A stretch of 64,000 nt of DNA from Collinsella aerofaciens (GCF_028207065.1 NZ_JAQLFP010000009.1:1-64000), one strand, 5' to 3'. Shown: positions 51,301-59,867, counted from the first letter of the stretch. Notes: a model not told the origin generated them from the sequence alone. Translations and numbers: made by a program.

Positions 51301-51927
51301 GCGAACGACGCCGCTGCGAATCTCATCCTCGACGACGTGACCTGCACCTTTGCGCCCGGTACCATGACCTGCATCATGGGGCGCTCGGGCTCGGGCAAGT
51401 CGACGCTGCTTAAGCTGCTCATGCGCTTTTGGGACCCCGCAGCCGGCACCATCACGGTGAGCGGTGTCGATGCCCGCCACATCAACACAGCGAGCCTGCG
51501 CAGCCACGAGGCCTATATGACCCAGGACACACATCTGTTCTGCGGCACCGTGCGCGAGAATCTGCTGGTCGCGCGCGCCAACGCCACCAATGCCGAGCTG
51601 CTCGACGCTTGCCGCTCCGCTTCGCTTACCGCCCTCATCGACCGCCTGCCGCAGGGTCTCGACACCCCGGTTGCCGAGCTGGGCGACTCGCTCTCGGGCG
51701 GCGAGCGCCAACGCATCGGCCTTGCGCGCATCTTCCTCAACGACGCGCCTTTCATCTTGCTCGACGAGCCCACCAGCGCACTCGACGCCCTCAACGAGGC
51801 GTCCGTAATGCAGGCCGTTGACGAGCTCAAGCGCCGCGGCAAGACCATCGTACTCGTAAGCCACCGTGCCAGCACCTGCGCCTTTGCCGATTGCTCGCTT
51901 TCGGTCGAGCACGGGAGGCTGAGCTAG
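48361..51927 (+). CDS. Fused CydDC-like ABC exporter (two half-transporters in one chain)
   Basis: 1188 aa: membrane domain, ATPase, linker, membrane domain, ATPase. First ATPase: GESGGGKST, NLSGGQRQRV, VFDEATSSVD and VVAHRLST. Second: GRSGSGKST, SLSGGERQRI, ILLDEPTSALD and VSHRAST. The first membrane half has the CydD-like YFGGYLPQLFFAGLAPAT, and the second the CydC-like LVTSDIELLEVFYAHTISPIA, so it is probably a single-chain CydDC, which exports cysteine/glutathione in E. coli and supports cytochrome bd assembly. The linker (~570-620) is Ala/Asp-rich. The ATG has TAGGAGG upstream. A different peptide- or lipid-exporter role is possible. Confidence 0.88.
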   Translation: MFEKRLFSLVPQATPYIMASVLFKWIALMANITVMWVLARILGGIVTDGLSAALAVDALAQAALPLAVAIIVRAAAIYLAQRTGDKAAFEAVRRARSLVYDKLTALGPSYTETVPTAEAVQTSVEGATQLQVYFGGYLPQLFFAGLAPATLFVLLMGQAGLPAALLLACVPVIPISIMMVMRNAKKIGAEYWGSYVDLGGMFLEAVQGLTTLKVYQADRSWHERINAESERFRTATMRLLVMQLRSICVMDLVVYMGAALGIIVAALQLATGKIGFEAAFLIVFLSQEFFLPMRCLGSLFHTAMNGMAASRRMFGILDTPEPERGDVELDGRGDIELAGVSYAYGDRTVLDSASATIAHGSLVALVGESGGGKSTLAGIIAGRKGAYRGSVRIGGVELRDATAASLMRTVTLVPTNGYLFAGTLRDNLLLAQPNATDTELLRALDRTRVAAFVQANGGLDMVINEGGTNLSGGQRQRVCMARALLHDSPIYVFDEATSSVDAASEAAIGEVIASLAGEHTVIVVAHRLSTIVDADQIMVLERGRIAERGTHGELLATAGAYVRMWNSQEQLSAYAYAEGDAEDAGAVEAVDGSAACADGLNGAGSSSAAAAPDSGRARRSAPSIMWRMMGLVRPLAGWLMLAVVLGSIGMLTAAFVPAFGAFGLMAALGRNALGLGLIAACAACAACGIARGPLHYGEQLCNHYIAFRLLAHIRDLVFGALRQLAPAKLEGRGKGELVSLVTSDIELLEVFYAHTISPIAIALVCTVVFEGFLLAVSPELAGIALVAYAVLGVLLPLTSAKACGTTGRQSREGAGKLGAYVLDSLRGASETIQFAGGADRSRALAKLTEQVGAVDARLKRRQAASEAVADALILAANLVMLGHALQLVAAGTIDFAAAFVAVFTFVSSFGSVMAVSRLGASLQETLASGARVLDLLDERPQCAEVADGQDVEFAGAAAEHVSFSYAGGVDAGGAGATEQVANDAAANLILDDVTCTFAPGTMTCIMGRSGSGKSTLLKLLMRFWDPAAGTITVSGVDARHINTASLRSHEAYMTQDTHLFCGTVRENLLVARANATNAELLDACRSASLTALIDRLPQGLDTPVAELGDSLSGGERQRIGLARIFLNDAPFILLDEPTSALDALNEASVMQAVDELKRRGKTIVLVSHRASTCAFADCSLSVEHGRLS

Positions 51928-52347
51928 ATGGCGCGCACCGCCGACACACCGGAGCTGGCACGCAAACGTGAGCGCGAGGCCCAAATGGTGTCGCAGATGA
52001 TTGCGCTGTGGTGTCGTGGGCATCATGGCGGCGGGCATGCGGTCGAACAGGCTGGCGACGATGAGCCCGTGCGCGTGAAGCTCCGCCTTCGGACCATTAC
52101 GCTCTGCCCCGAATGCGCCGAGCTGCAGAAATACGCCATCGCGCGCATTGAGCACTGCCCGCACATGGGCACCAAGACATTTTGCTCGGCCTGTCCTTCG
52201 CATTGCTACCGGCCTGCCATGCGCGAGAAGATCCGCGAGATCATGCGCTGGTCGGGACCGTGTATGATCCGCTATCGCCCCATCACCGCCGTAAGACACG
52301 CGATGGTAACGGTGCAGGCCAAACGCGTGGCGGCACGAAGCAAGTAG
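51928..52347 (+). CDS. YgbA-family protein (nitrous-oxide-stimulated promoter family)
   Basis: 139 aa. The core carries the family's conserved cysteines: LCPECAELQKYAIARIEHCP and CSACPSHCYRPAMREKIREI, ending MRWSGPCM. The family includes E. coli YgbA, an NsrR-regulated protein that helps recovery from nitric oxide. It starts on the base after the exporter stop, and its ribosome site is inside the exporter's last codons, so the two are translationally coupled. The link of a CydDC-like exporter to a nitrosative-stress protein suggests thiol or NO stress (inference). Confidence 0.85.
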   Translation: MARTADTPELARKREREAQMVSQMIALWCRGHHGGGHAVEQAGDDEPVRVKLRLRTITLCPECAELQKYAIARIEHCPHMGTKTFCSACPSHCYRPAMREKIREIMRWSGPCMIRYRPITAVRHAMVTVQAKRVAARSK

Positions 52348-52387
52348 TCGCCGGCGCCGGCACGCGCCGCCCCGCCCCTCGTCCTCA

Positions 52388-52462
52388 TCTCAAAACGTGT
52401 ACGTCAGCCTCCAAACATGTCATTTTTTGCAGCTTTTGGAGGCTGACGTACACGTTTTGAGA
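52388..52462. repeat. 70-bp palindrome, copy 2 (downstream of the ABC exporter operon)
   Basis: Arms TCTCAAAACGTGTACGTCAG and CTGACGTACACGTTTTGAGA extend inward through CCTCCAAA/TTTTGGAGG; loop CATGTCATTTTTTGCAGC. Stem and loop match copy 1 except at the outermost bases. Confidence 0.85.
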
Positions 52463-52578
52463 GCAAACGAGGCCGCACCGCGCAGCCTTTCCGATCGATT
52501 TCGACCCCCGGCGTGCGCGGCGTGTTGAGAGCTGCACCATTACAATGGAGCGGATTCACCAAATGCAAAGGAGTCGCC

Positions 52579-53490
52579 ATGCCCGCCTGCCCGCTGGTCG
52601 ATTGCCATACTCATACCTCGTTCTCGGACGGGCACGCCTCGTTCGAGGACAACGTCCGTGCCGCTGCTGCCGCCGGCTGCCGCGTCATGGTCTCGACCGA
52701 CCACCTTACCCTGCCCGCCAGTATGGATGCTAACTGCGAGGTGCAGGTCGTCGAGGGCGACTTGCCGGCACATCGTTTGGCCTTTGAGGACGCCCGCAAA
52801 CTCGCCGCGCAGATTGCGCCGGAGCTCACCTTTATCTACGGTTTTGAATGCGATTGGTACGAGGGCTGCGAGCCCTTGGTAGAGCACTGGTCCCAGGGCG
52901 CCGTCGTACGTCTGGGCAGCGTGCACTGGATTGGCAACCCGGGCGATATTGCGGCAGGCGCCGCGGGCACGGCAGGGACAGAGGACGTCGCGCGCCCCGA
53001 TACACCCGATTCCCTTTGCGGTTGGATCGACGACGATACCAACTTGCATGTTTGGGAAAACTTAGGCGTGCGCGGCGTGTGGGAGTGCTACGTCGACGAC
53101 TGGTGCCGTGCTTGCGAAAGCTCACTCAACTTTGACGCGATGGCCCATCCCGACCTGGTCATGCGCTTTTCGAAGGACGGCTTTGCACCCGACTTTGACC
53201 CCGCGCCGTTTTGGGAGCAGATGGCCGAATGCGCCCACGATACGGGTCGCCGCGTTGAGGTCTCGACCGCCGCACCGCGCAAGGGGCTCGACGATTACTA
53301 CCCCGCGACCGGGCTGTTGCGCCGCTTCGCCCATGCCGAGGTGCCCATCACCTTTGGCTCGGACGCGCACCGCGCCTGCGACATCTGCTGGAACATCCGC
53401 GAGGCCCAGGCCCACGCCTACGACTGCGGCTACCGGGCCTTCGATATCCCCCACCCCACCGGCGAATGGGAATCCACGCCCCTCGCCTAA
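52579..53490 (+). CDS. PHP-domain histidinol-phosphatase family protein
   Basis: 303 aa from the ATG at 52579 with AAAGGAG upstream. PHP-fold metal motifs: VDCHTHTSFSDGHAS, STDHLT, FIYGFECDWYEG (Glu), LGSVHWIG (His), and ITFGSDAHRACD. This is the HisK/HisJ-type phosphatase that makes histidinol in many Gram-positives. It is convergent with, and 27 bp from, the his operon, which otherwise lacks a histidinol-phosphatase, so it very likely fills that step. An insert near 130-160 (AAGAAGTAGTEDVARPD) is unusual. Confidence 0.85.
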   Translation: MPACPLVDCHTHTSFSDGHASFEDNVRAAAAAGCRVMVSTDHLTLPASMDANCEVQVVEGDLPAHRLAFEDARKLAAQIAPELTFIYGFECDWYEGCEPLVEHWSQGAVVRLGSVHWIGNPGDIAAGAAGTAGTEDVARPDTPDSLCGWIDDDTNLHVWENLGVRGVWECYVDDWCRACESSLNFDAMAHPDLVMRFSKDGFAPDFDPAPFWEQMAECAHDTGRRVEVSTAAPRKGLDDYYPATGLLRRFAHAEVPITFGSDAHRACDICWNIREAQAHAYDCGYRAFDIPHPTGEWESTPLA

Positions 53491-53521
53491 CTAGTCGTTT
53501 AAGAACGTCCCCAATGACTAG
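53491..53521. repeat. GGGAC-core hairpin, AGTCATT type, between the PHP gene and hisE
   Basis: CTAGTCGTT and AATGACTAG pair (one G-U) around TAAGAACGTCCCC. On the minus strand the hisE stop TAG is its first triplet. It may serve as a terminator for both convergent genes. Confidence 0.8.
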
Positions 53522-53835
53522 TGGCGGCGGGCGTTGAGTTCGCCGGCCAGTTCGTCGAGGGTGATGCCGTAGCGCTCGAGCGTCACGAGCAGGTGGTAGA
53601 TCAGGTCGCCGGCCTCGTAGCGAATGTGATCGTGGTCGTTATCCTTGCAGGCCATGATCACCTCGCTCGCCTCCTCGGCAAGCTTCTTGAGCAGCTCGTC
53701 CTCGACGTCGGTCAGCAGACGGGCGGTGTAGCTCTCCTGTGGCGACGCATCGCGACGACCGTGAATCACCTCGGCCAGACCCGTCAGCGTCTCGCCGATA
53801 TTTCCCGGCTGCACGTTAGCTGTTCTGACTCCCAT
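53518..53835 (-). CDS. hisE: Phosphoribosyl-ATP pyrophosphatase
   Basis: 105 aa. It performs step 2 of histidine synthesis (PR-ATP to PR-AMP). MazG-like fold: SYTARLL near 35, EDELLKKLAEEASEVIMACKD with the metal-binding Glu residues and YEAGDLIYHLLVTLERYGI. It is separate from HisI. The ATG at 53835 has GAGGAAA upstream. It is last in the operon; its stop codon lies in the adjacent repeat hairpin. Confidence 0.94.
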   Translation of the reverse strand: MGVRTANVQPGNIGETLTGLAEVIHGRRDASPQESYTARLLTDVEDELLKKLAEEASEVIMACKDNDHDHIRYEAGDLIYHLLVTLERYGITLDELAGELNARRH

Positions 53836-53850
53836 GGTTATTTCCTCTCG

Positions 53851-54078
53851 TTACTGCAGCGTAAAGTAGGTACCGGTCTCATCGAACCGAGGCTTTGCGC
53901 CCTTTTTCTCAAAGAACTCGACGATGACGGCATGGGCCTCATTGAGCCTTTCCTTCTCGGCCTCGAGCCAAAGCGACTGCGCCCCGCAGGCATCAGTCAG
54001 GTGCACGCGGCATGGCACGCCCGCGCGGAGGAGCTCGGTGTTGCATTCGGCGACCTCGAACGGCGTCACGACTTTCAT
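53851..54078 (-). CDS. Small conserved protein inside the his operon (RDAC-like)
   Basis: 75 aa. Its ATG overlaps the hisI stop (ATGA). The motif [15 protein letters not shown] near residues 27-41 resembles the short DAC-motif proteins (RDAC type) found in Firmicutes and Actinobacteria; here Thr takes the place of Arg. It ends [12 protein letters not shown]. The function is unknown. Its place between hisI and hisE, with overlap, implies co-expression with histidine synthesis but not a catalytic role. Confidence 0.75.
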   Translation of the reverse strand: MKVVTPFEVAECNTELLRAGVPCRVHLTDACGAQSLWLEAEKERLNEAHAVIVEFFEKKGAKPRFDETGTYFTLQ

Positions 54079-54416
54079 CGCACTCCCCCTTCCACGCGCT
54101 TAAAGAAGCAGGTACGGTTGCCGGTATGGCAGGCCGGGCCCGGTGAGTCCACCTTGACCAGCAGCGTATCGCTATCGCAGTCGGCCCAGAGCTCCTTGAC
54201 CTCCTGCATGTTGCCACTCGTCGCGCCCTTGTTCCAGAGCTCCTGACGGCTGCGACTCCAAAACCACGTGGTCCCGGTCTTGAGCGTCAGCCCCACCGAT
54301 TCCTCGTTCATCCAAGCAACCATAAGCACCTCGCCGGTGTCATATTGCTGAACCACACAAGGAATGAGCCCACGGGCGTCGTATTTAAGCTCTGCCGCGG
54401 TTGTCACTTGCTCCAT
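54075..54416 (-). CDS. hisI: Phosphoribosyl-AMP cyclohydrolase
   Basis: 113 aa, the monofunctional form. It opens the adenine ring of PR-AMP (step 3). Motifs: [38 protein letters not shown] (Mg/Zn Asp residues) and [11 protein letters not shown] (zinc cysteine and His). The start ATG immediately follows the hisF stop, with no gap. Confidence 0.96.
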   Translation of the reverse strand: MEQVTTAAELKYDARGLIPCVVQQYDTGEVLMVAWMNEESVGLTLKTGTTWFWSRSRQELWNKGATSGNMQEVKELWADCDSDTLLVKVDSPGPACHTGNRTCFFKRVEGGVR

Positions 54417-55199
54417 TTAAAAATCCAATCTCACAGGTATTCCCTGGCTGGCCATATACTCCTTGACCTGGCGAATGCTGAAGGTTCCAAAGTGAAAGAC
54501 GCTTGCTGCCAGCACGGCGTCGGCCTCGCCCTCGATCACGCCCTCGGCAAAATGCTCGAGCGTGCCCACGCCGCCGCTTGCGATCACCGGGATCGGCACC
54601 GCGCGCGCCACGGCGCGGGTGAGTGCCAGGTCGAAGCCAGCCTTGGTGCCGTCGCGATCCATGCTGGTGAGCAAGATCTCACCGGCGCCGCGACGAGCCG
54701 CTTCCTCGGCCCACGCCACCGCATCGATACCCGTGGCGTTGCGACCGCCCGCCGTGAAGACCTCCCACTTGTCGGCATCCGGCTGACCGGGCAGGCCCAC
54801 GCGCTTGGCATCAATCGCCACGACCACGGCCTGGCTGCCAAACGCCGCGGCAGCCTGGCTAATCAGCGACGGGTCGCGCACGGCCGCCGAGTTGAGCGAC
54901 ACCTTGTCGGCACCGGCGGCAACCATGGTCCGCATGCCCGCCAAGTCGCGAAAGCCGCCGCCCACGGTATAGGGAATGGCCAGCTCCTCGGCCGCGTGCG
55001 CTGCCATCTCGATAGTCGTCGCGCGGTTGTCGCTCGTGGCGGTAATGTCCAGGAAGACGACCTCGTCCGCACCCTCGCGGTCGTAGGCACGTGCCAGCTC
55101 CACCGGGTCGCCCGCATCGCGCAGGCTCACAAAGTTGACGCCCTTGACCACACGGCCGTCCTTGACGTCTAGGCAGGGAATCACGCGCTTGGTAAGCAT
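54417..55199 (-). CDS. hisF: Imidazole glycerol phosphate synthase, cyclase subunit HisF
   Basis: 260 aa TIM barrel. With HisH it makes IGP and AICAR. Catalytic Asp residues are Asp11 in [13 protein letters not shown] and the Asp in [14 protein letters not shown]. Phosphate loops: [21 protein letters not shown]. The start is 55199. It is 3 bp from hisA. Length and motifs are standard. Confidence 0.97.
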   Translation of the reverse strand: MLTKRVIPCLDVKDGRVVKGVNFVSLRDAGDPVELARAYDREGADEVVFLDITATSDNRATTIEMAAHAAEELAIPYTVGGGFRDLAGMRTMVAAGADKVSLNSAAVRDPSLISQAAAAFGSQAVVVAIDAKRVGLPGQPDADKWEVFTAGGRNATGIDAVAWAEEAARRGAGEILLTSMDRDGTKAGFDLALTRAVARAVPIPVIASGGVGTLEHFAEGVIEGEADAVLAASVFHFGTFSIRQVKEYMASQGIPVRLDF

Positions 55200-55202
55200 G
55201 GG

Positions 55203-55946
55203 CTACTCCTCCCCTCGGGCGGCGGCCAGCGCCTGCACCAGCGTAAAGTTGCCCTCGTAGAGCGCACGGCCGGTAATGGCGCCTTCAATCGCGCCCTCGC
55301 CCACCGCGGCCAGCGCGCGGATGTCGTCTAGCGTCGAGATGCCGCCCGAAGCCACGACGGGAAATCCCGCGACCTCGGCCACATGGCGATACGCCGCCAC
55401 ATCGATGCCCGTCTGCATGCCATCGCGCGCGATGTCGGTATACACCAGATGCTTAAAGCCCAGCTCGGTAAGCTGCGCCACGGCATCGTCGAGCGCCACG
55501 CCCGCGCCGTCGCGCCAGCCATTCACCTTAACCTGGCCGTCGCGCGCGGCAATATCGGCGACCAGCAGCTCGCCAAAGCCTTGGGCCGCCACCTCGGCAA
55601 AACCCGGCTCGGTCACCAGCACGGTGCCCAGCGCAATACGACGAGCACCATAGCCGGCCAGCTCGTCGATGCGTGCGAGCGAGCGAACGCCGCCGCCCAC
55701 GTCCACGGACAGACCGTCGACGCCGCAGATGGCCTTAATCGCCGCCGAGTTGGCAGCGCACTTGTCCTCGTCCTCGCCAAAGGCAGCGGACAGGTCAACG
55801 ACGTGCACCCAGCTCGCGCCCTGCTCGGCAAACGAGCGGGCGACGGCCACGGGGTCGTCGGAATATACCTTGCAGCGGCTGCGGTCGCCGCGCTCCAGGC
55901 GCACAACCTTGCCGCCGATCAGATCGATTGCGGGAAACAGGATCAT
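55203..55946 (-). CDS. hisA: ProFAR isomerase HisA
   Basis: 247 aa TIM barrel. It isomerises ProFAR to PRFAR (step 4). Catalytic Asp8 in PAIDLIGGKVVRLERGD and the second Asp in VYTDIARDGMQTG. Phosphate loops: VDVGGGVRSL and VASGGISTLDD. The ATG overlaps the hisH stop as ATGA. Confidence 0.97.
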   Translation of the reverse strand: MILFPAIDLIGGKVVRLERGDRSRCKVYSDDPVAVARSFAEQGASWVHVVDLSAAFGEDEDKCAANSAAIKAICGVDGLSVDVGGGVRSLARIDELAGYGARRIALGTVLVTEPGFAEVAAQGFGELLVADIAARDGQVKVNGWRDGAGVALDDAVAQLTELGFKHLVYTDIARDGMQTGIDVAAYRHVAEVAGFPVVASGGISTLDDIRALAAVGEGAIEGAITGRALYEGNFTLVQALAAARGEE

Positions 55947-56644
55947 CGGCCAACCTCCTCGACGATGTTGACGAAGTTCTTAAGGATGCGCTGACCCAGC
56001 GCGGAGGATTTCTCGGGATGGAACTGGCAGCCCCACACGTTGCCATGGCGCACGATGCACGGGAAGCTCCGCGTGTAGTGCGTGCGCGCCAGCACATTGG
56101 CGGCATCGGCGTCGTCTGCCACCGCGTAGCTGTGGGTGAAGTACATGTTGGCACCCTCGGCAAAACCGGCAAGCAGCGGATCGGCCGCACCGGCAGGCGT
56201 CATGTGCACCTGGTCCCAGCCCACGTGCGGCACCTTCAGGCGGCTCGACTCCAAGCGCGTGCACGAACCGCGCATAATGCCCAGGCCATCGACCCAGGGA
56301 CCACCAGCCTGCTCGGAGGCGCTGTCGTCCGCGACCACGCCCTCGTCCGCAGGCACGCCCTCGTTGCCGCGCTCAAAAAATAGCTGAAGACCCAGGCAGA
56401 TGCCGAGCAGCGGAGTTCCGGCGGCAACGGCGTCGAGCACCGCGTCCGCCTCGCCACTCTGGCGCATAAAGGCAATCGCGTCATAGAACGCGCCTACGCC
56501 CGGGATAACCAGGCCGTCGGCGCCGCGGATCTGCTCCGGGTCGTCCGACGTACAGGCGGCAGCACCGGCACGCGCAAGCCCGCGCACAACGCTCGACAAG
56601 TTACCCTTGTGGTAGTCGACCACCACGATCTTCGGTTCGCCCAC
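55943..56644 (-). CDS. hisH: Imidazole glycerol phosphate synthase, glutaminase subunit HisH
   Basis: 233 aa from a GTG at 56644, with GGAGGGG upstream; an upstream ATG would run through the repeat. Class I glutamine amidotransferase: nucleophile Cys in LLGICLGLQLFFE, and the His-Glu pair in CQFHPEKSS. It feeds ammonia to HisF. A 25-residue acidic insert (GNEGVPADEGVVADDSASEQ) after the nucleophile helix is longer than in most HisH. It overlaps hisA by 4 bp. Confidence 0.95.
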   Translation of the reverse strand: MGEPKIVVVDYHKGNLSSVVRGLARAGAAACTSDDPEQIRGADGLVIPGVGAFYDAIAFMRQSGEADAVLDAVAAGTPLLGICLGLQLFFERGNEGVPADEGVVADDSASEQAGGPWVDGLGIMRGSCTRLESSRLKVPHVGWDQVHMTPAGAADPLLAGFAEGANMYFTHSYAVADDADAANVLARTHYTRSFPCIVRHGNVWGCQFHPEKSSALGQRILKNFVNIVEEVGR

Positions 56645-56669
56645 GCGACCCCTCCACTTCTCATCATCC

Positions 56670-56710
56670 AAAACCACCACAAAGGGGACAGGCATCTTCG
56701 TGGTGGTTTT
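56670..56710. repeat. GGGAC-core hairpin between hisH and hisB
   Basis: AAAACCACCAC and GTGGTGGTTTT pair around AAAGGGGACAGGCATCTTC. It is the only non-coding gap of note in the operon downstream of hisD and may modulate hisH-to-hisE expression. Confidence 0.7.
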
Positions 56711-56723
56711 ACCCTTGTGACGG

Positions 56724-57311
56724 TTACAGTGAGCCCTTGGTACTGGGGATGCCCTGCACGCGGGAATCGAGCTCGCAGGCGTGGCGCATTGTGCGGCCCA
56801 CGGCCTTAAAGGCAGCCTCGATAATGTGATGTGAGTTGCCGCCCGCCAGCTCGCGCACGTGCAGCGTGAGTTTGGCATCGCGCGCAAAGGCGTAGAAGAA
56901 CTCGACGGCCAGCTCGGTATCAAAGCTGCCCACGCGCTCAGTCGGCACGGGCAGTTCGCAATAGGCCTGCCCGCGACCCGAAATATCCACGGCGGCCATC
57001 ACGAGCGTCTCGTCCATGGCAATCGCCGCGTCGGCAAAGCGCGTAATACCCGCTTTGTCGCCCAGCGCGTGGCAAAACGCCTCGCCCAGCACAATGCCCG
57101 TGTCCTCGACGGTGTGGTGCGCGTCGACCTCAACGTCGCCTACCGCATGCACCGTCAAATCGAACAGGCCATGGCGGCCAAAGGCGTTGAGCATGTGGTC
57201 GAAAAACGGCACGCCGGTCGAGATATCGCACACGCCAGATCCGTCCAGGTCGAGCTTTACGACAATGTCGGTCTCGCCCGTCTTGCGGGTTACCTCGGCA
57301 TAGCGGTCCAT
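56724..57311 (-). CDS. hisB: Imidazoleglycerol-phosphate dehydratase
   Basis: 195 aa, monofunctional. It dehydrates IGP to imidazole-acetol phosphate (step 6). Metal-site motifs: FFDHMLNAFGRHG, DVEVDAHHTVEDTGI, SFDTELAVEFF, and GGNSHHIIEAAFKAVGR. The start ATG is one base from the hisC stop. There is no phosphatase domain, consistent with a separate PHP phosphatase. Confidence 0.97.
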   Translation of the reverse strand: MDRYAEVTRKTGETDIVVKLDLDGSGVCDISTGVPFFDHMLNAFGRHGLFDLTVHAVGDVEVDAHHTVEDTGIVLGEAFCHALGDKAGITRFADAAIAMDETLVMAAVDISGRGQAYCELPVPTERVGSFDTELAVEFFYAFARDAKLTLHVRELAGGNSHHIIEAAFKAVGRTMRHACELDSRVQGIPSTKGSL

Positions 57312-58427
57312 CTACATCTCCTCCTTCACCAGCGCGGCAAACGCGGCCAGCACCTCGTCGTTTTCTTGCGGGGTACCCACGGTAATGCGCAGGCAGTCCG
57401 CGAGCCCCGGCGCGTAGCTAAAGTCGCGCACCAAAATTGAATACTCGTCGCGCAGACGCTCGCGCACGCGCGTGGCATGCGGCGTGCGCACGAGCACAAA
57501 GTTCGCCGCGCTCGGCCATACCTCCACGGGCAGGCCCTCGGCAGCCATTGCGCGCAGGGCGCACAGCTCGCGCTCGCGCTCGGATGCGACCTGTGCCACC
57601 ACGGGCGCGTACGCATCGCGGGCACGCACGCAGGCAAGCGCCGCCGCCTGGCTCAGCACATTGACCGAATAGATCTGGCGAATCGCCGCGAACACGTCGA
57701 TGACTTCGGGTGCCGCGATCACGTAACCCAGACGCGTACCGGCAGCGCCAAACGCCTTGGACAACGTATGCAGAATCACCAGGTTGGGATGCTCGGCGAT
57801 AAGCCCCTGCGCCGTGGTGGCCGCGCCAAACGAATCGTCGGCAAACTCAACGTAGGCCTCGTCGACCATCACCATGCCGGGGCATGCATCGCACAGGGCC
57901 GCGACAAAGTCGAGCGACACCACATCGCCCGTGGGATTATTGGGCGAGGTCACGATTGCCAGGTTGCACTCGGGCGCCGCCGCGAGCACAGCCGCTTGGT
58001 CGAGCTCAAAGGTCGCCGGGTCGCGCCACACATCGCGCACTTCAGTCTGGCACAGAGACGCAAAGAACGCATACTCGCTAAAGCACGGCGGGCAGTTGAG
58101 CAGGGTCCTCCCCGCGCCGCCAAACGCCAGCAGACAGTTATAGAGCAGCTCGTCACCGCCGTTGCCCACGCAGATATTCTCGCGCGTCACGCCATGCCAA
58201 GCGGCAAGCTCGTCGCGCAGGTCGTTGGACATGGGGTCGGGATAGCGGTTGAGCGGCGTGGAGGCAAGCGCCGCATCAACCGCCTCGCGCACGCCGGCCG
58301 GCACGGGGTAGGTGTTCTCGTTTGCCGAAAGGTTGATGCGCGTGGGCGTAAAGTTGGGATCGTAGGGCTCGATGCCTGCCAGATAGGGCTGGACGAGCTC
58401 CTTCATGCGCGGCGTGAGTTCGGCCAT
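57312..58427 (-). CDS. hisC: Histidinol-phosphate aminotransferase
   Basis: 371 aa, PLP-dependent. Schiff-base Lys in ILHTLSKAFGAAGTRLGY; NPTGDV and DEAYVEFAD bind PLP; NGGDELLY is conserved; the C-terminus has LRITVGTPQENDEVLAA. Step 7 of the pathway. It is flush with hisD and hisB in the operon. Confidence 0.97.
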   Translation of the reverse strand: MAELTPRMKELVQPYLAGIEPYDPNFTPTRINLSANENTYPVPAGVREAVDAALASTPLNRYPDPMSNDLRDELAAWHGVTRENICVGNGGDELLYNCLLAFGGAGRTLLNCPPCFSEYAFFASLCQTEVRDVWRDPATFELDQAAVLAAAPECNLAIVTSPNNPTGDVVSLDFVAALCDACPGMVMVDEAYVEFADDSFGAATTAQGLIAEHPNLVILHTLSKAFGAAGTRLGYVIAAPEVIDVFAAIRQIYSVNVLSQAAALACVRARDAYAPVVAQVASERERELCALRAMAAEGLPVEVWPSAANFVLVRTPHATRVRERLRDEYSILVRDFSYAPGLADCLRITVGTPQENDEVLAAFAALVKEEM

Positions 58428-59867
58428 TTAGGCCTCCCCACCGGTCACACCGGCGCCATCCGCGCCCGCAGCCGCCGTCAGGTCCACGCCCTCGGCGACC
58501 GTCGCCACGGCGTCGCCCGGCCAGGCAACCTTAGTCAGGTCGGCCGCGGCCAGCGACTCGGCACTCACGGCATCCTCGCCCCGCTCCAGCACACGGCGAC
58601 GCAGAGCGGCGGAAAGCGCGTGTGCCCACAGGCCCTCAGCCTCGGCCAGACGCTGCGTAGCAGGAGCGTCGGAGGGCAGACCTTCGGGCGTATAGCAAAT
58701 GACGCTCGAGCGCTTAACGAACTCTTCGACCGAAAGCGGGTTGGAGAACATGGCCGTGCCGCCGGTCGGCAGCGTGTGGTTGGGGCCGGCGACGTAATCG
58801 CCGAGCGGCTCGGAGCTCCAAGCGCCCACAAAGATGGCGCCGGCGTTGCGAATGCCGCCGAGCAGGCCCATCGCGTCCTTGCAATGCAGCTCCAGGTGCT
58901 CGGGCGCCACGGTGTTCACCGCCTCGACGGCGGCAGCCATGTCGGCGGCAACCACGATGGTGCCCTCGTTATCGAGCGAGGCGCGCGTGATCTCGGCGCG
59001 CGGGGACTGCGCCACCAGGATGTCGATGCCGGCCTCGACCTCGCGCGCAAACTGCTCGTCGCAGGTCACCAGATAGCAGGCTGCCAGCGGATCGTGCTCG
59101 GCCTGCGCCATCAGGTCGGCCGCGACCACCATAGGTTTGGCCGAGGCATCGGCCAGCACGCAGACCTCGGAGGGACCGGCGACCATGTCGATACCCACGT
59201 CGCCCGAGACAATCTGCTTGGCAGCGGCAACAAAGGCGTTGCCCGGACCGGTAATCTTGTCGACGCGCGGAATGGTCTCGGTGCCGTACGCCAGCGCGGC
59301 CACGGCCTGGGCGCCGCCCACCATATAGATTTCGTCCACTCCGCCGAGCTTTGCCGCGGCGAGCGTGTAGGGGCTGATAAGGCCGTCCTTTTGCGGCGGG
59401 GTCACCATAACCACGCGCTTGACGCCGGCGACCTTGGCGGGAATGGCATTCATGAGCACGGTGGAGGGATACTGCGCGCGACCGCCCGGCACGTAGATGC
59501 CGGCCGCCGCGAGCGGGGTCACCTTAACGCCGAGCATCGTGCCGTCCGCACGCGTGGTAAACCAGCTCTGCTCGACCTCGCGCTGGTGGAACTCGCGAAT
59601 CTGACGCGCGGCCTTCTCGAGCGCGGCGACAAAGGCCGGGTCGAGGCCCTCAAGCGCGGCATCGATCTGCTCTTGCGGCAGGCGGAAGCTCTGCAGCTCA
59701 ACACCGTCAAAACGCTGACAGTAATCGCACACCGCGGCATCGCCGTTAGCACGCACGTTGGCCACGATATCGCGGGCGGCGTCGACGATGTTTTGCGGCA
59801 GCACACCCTTGCGGTTGAGCTGGTTGGTAACAAGGCGCTCACCGGGAGCAAGCTTGATGGTCTTCAT
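58428..59867 (-). CDS. hisD: Histidinol dehydrogenase
   Basis: 479 aa, slightly long. It oxidises histidinol to histidine with two NAD+ (steps 9-10). Motifs: [96 protein letters not shown] (zinc ligands). The C-terminal ~45 residues (Ala/Gly/Thr-rich) extend beyond most HisD. The ATG has AGGGGAT upstream. The gap to hisZG is 105 bp. Confidence 0.97.
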   Translation of the reverse strand: MKTIKLAPGERLVTNQLNRKGVLPQNIVDAARDIVANVRANGDAAVCDYCQRFDGVELQSFRLPQEQIDAALEGLDPAFVAALEKAARQIREFHQREVEQSWFTTRADGTMLGVKVTPLAAAGIYVPGGRAQYPSTVLMNAIPAKVAGVKRVVMVTPPQKDGLISPYTLAAAKLGGVDEIYMVGGAQAVAALAYGTETIPRVDKITGPGNAFVAAAKQIVSGDVGIDMVAGPSEVCVLADASAKPMVVAADLMAQAEHDPLAACYLVTCDEQFAREVEAGIDILVAQSPRAEITRASLDNEGTIVVAADMAAAVEAVNTVAPEHLELHCKDAMGLLGGIRNAGAIFVGAWSSEPLGDYVAGPNHTLPTGGTAMFSNPLSVEEFVKRSSVICYTPEGLPSDAPATQRLAEAEGLWAHALSAALRRRVLERGEDAVSAESLAAADLTKVAWPGDAVATVAEGVDLTAAAGADGAGVTGGEA

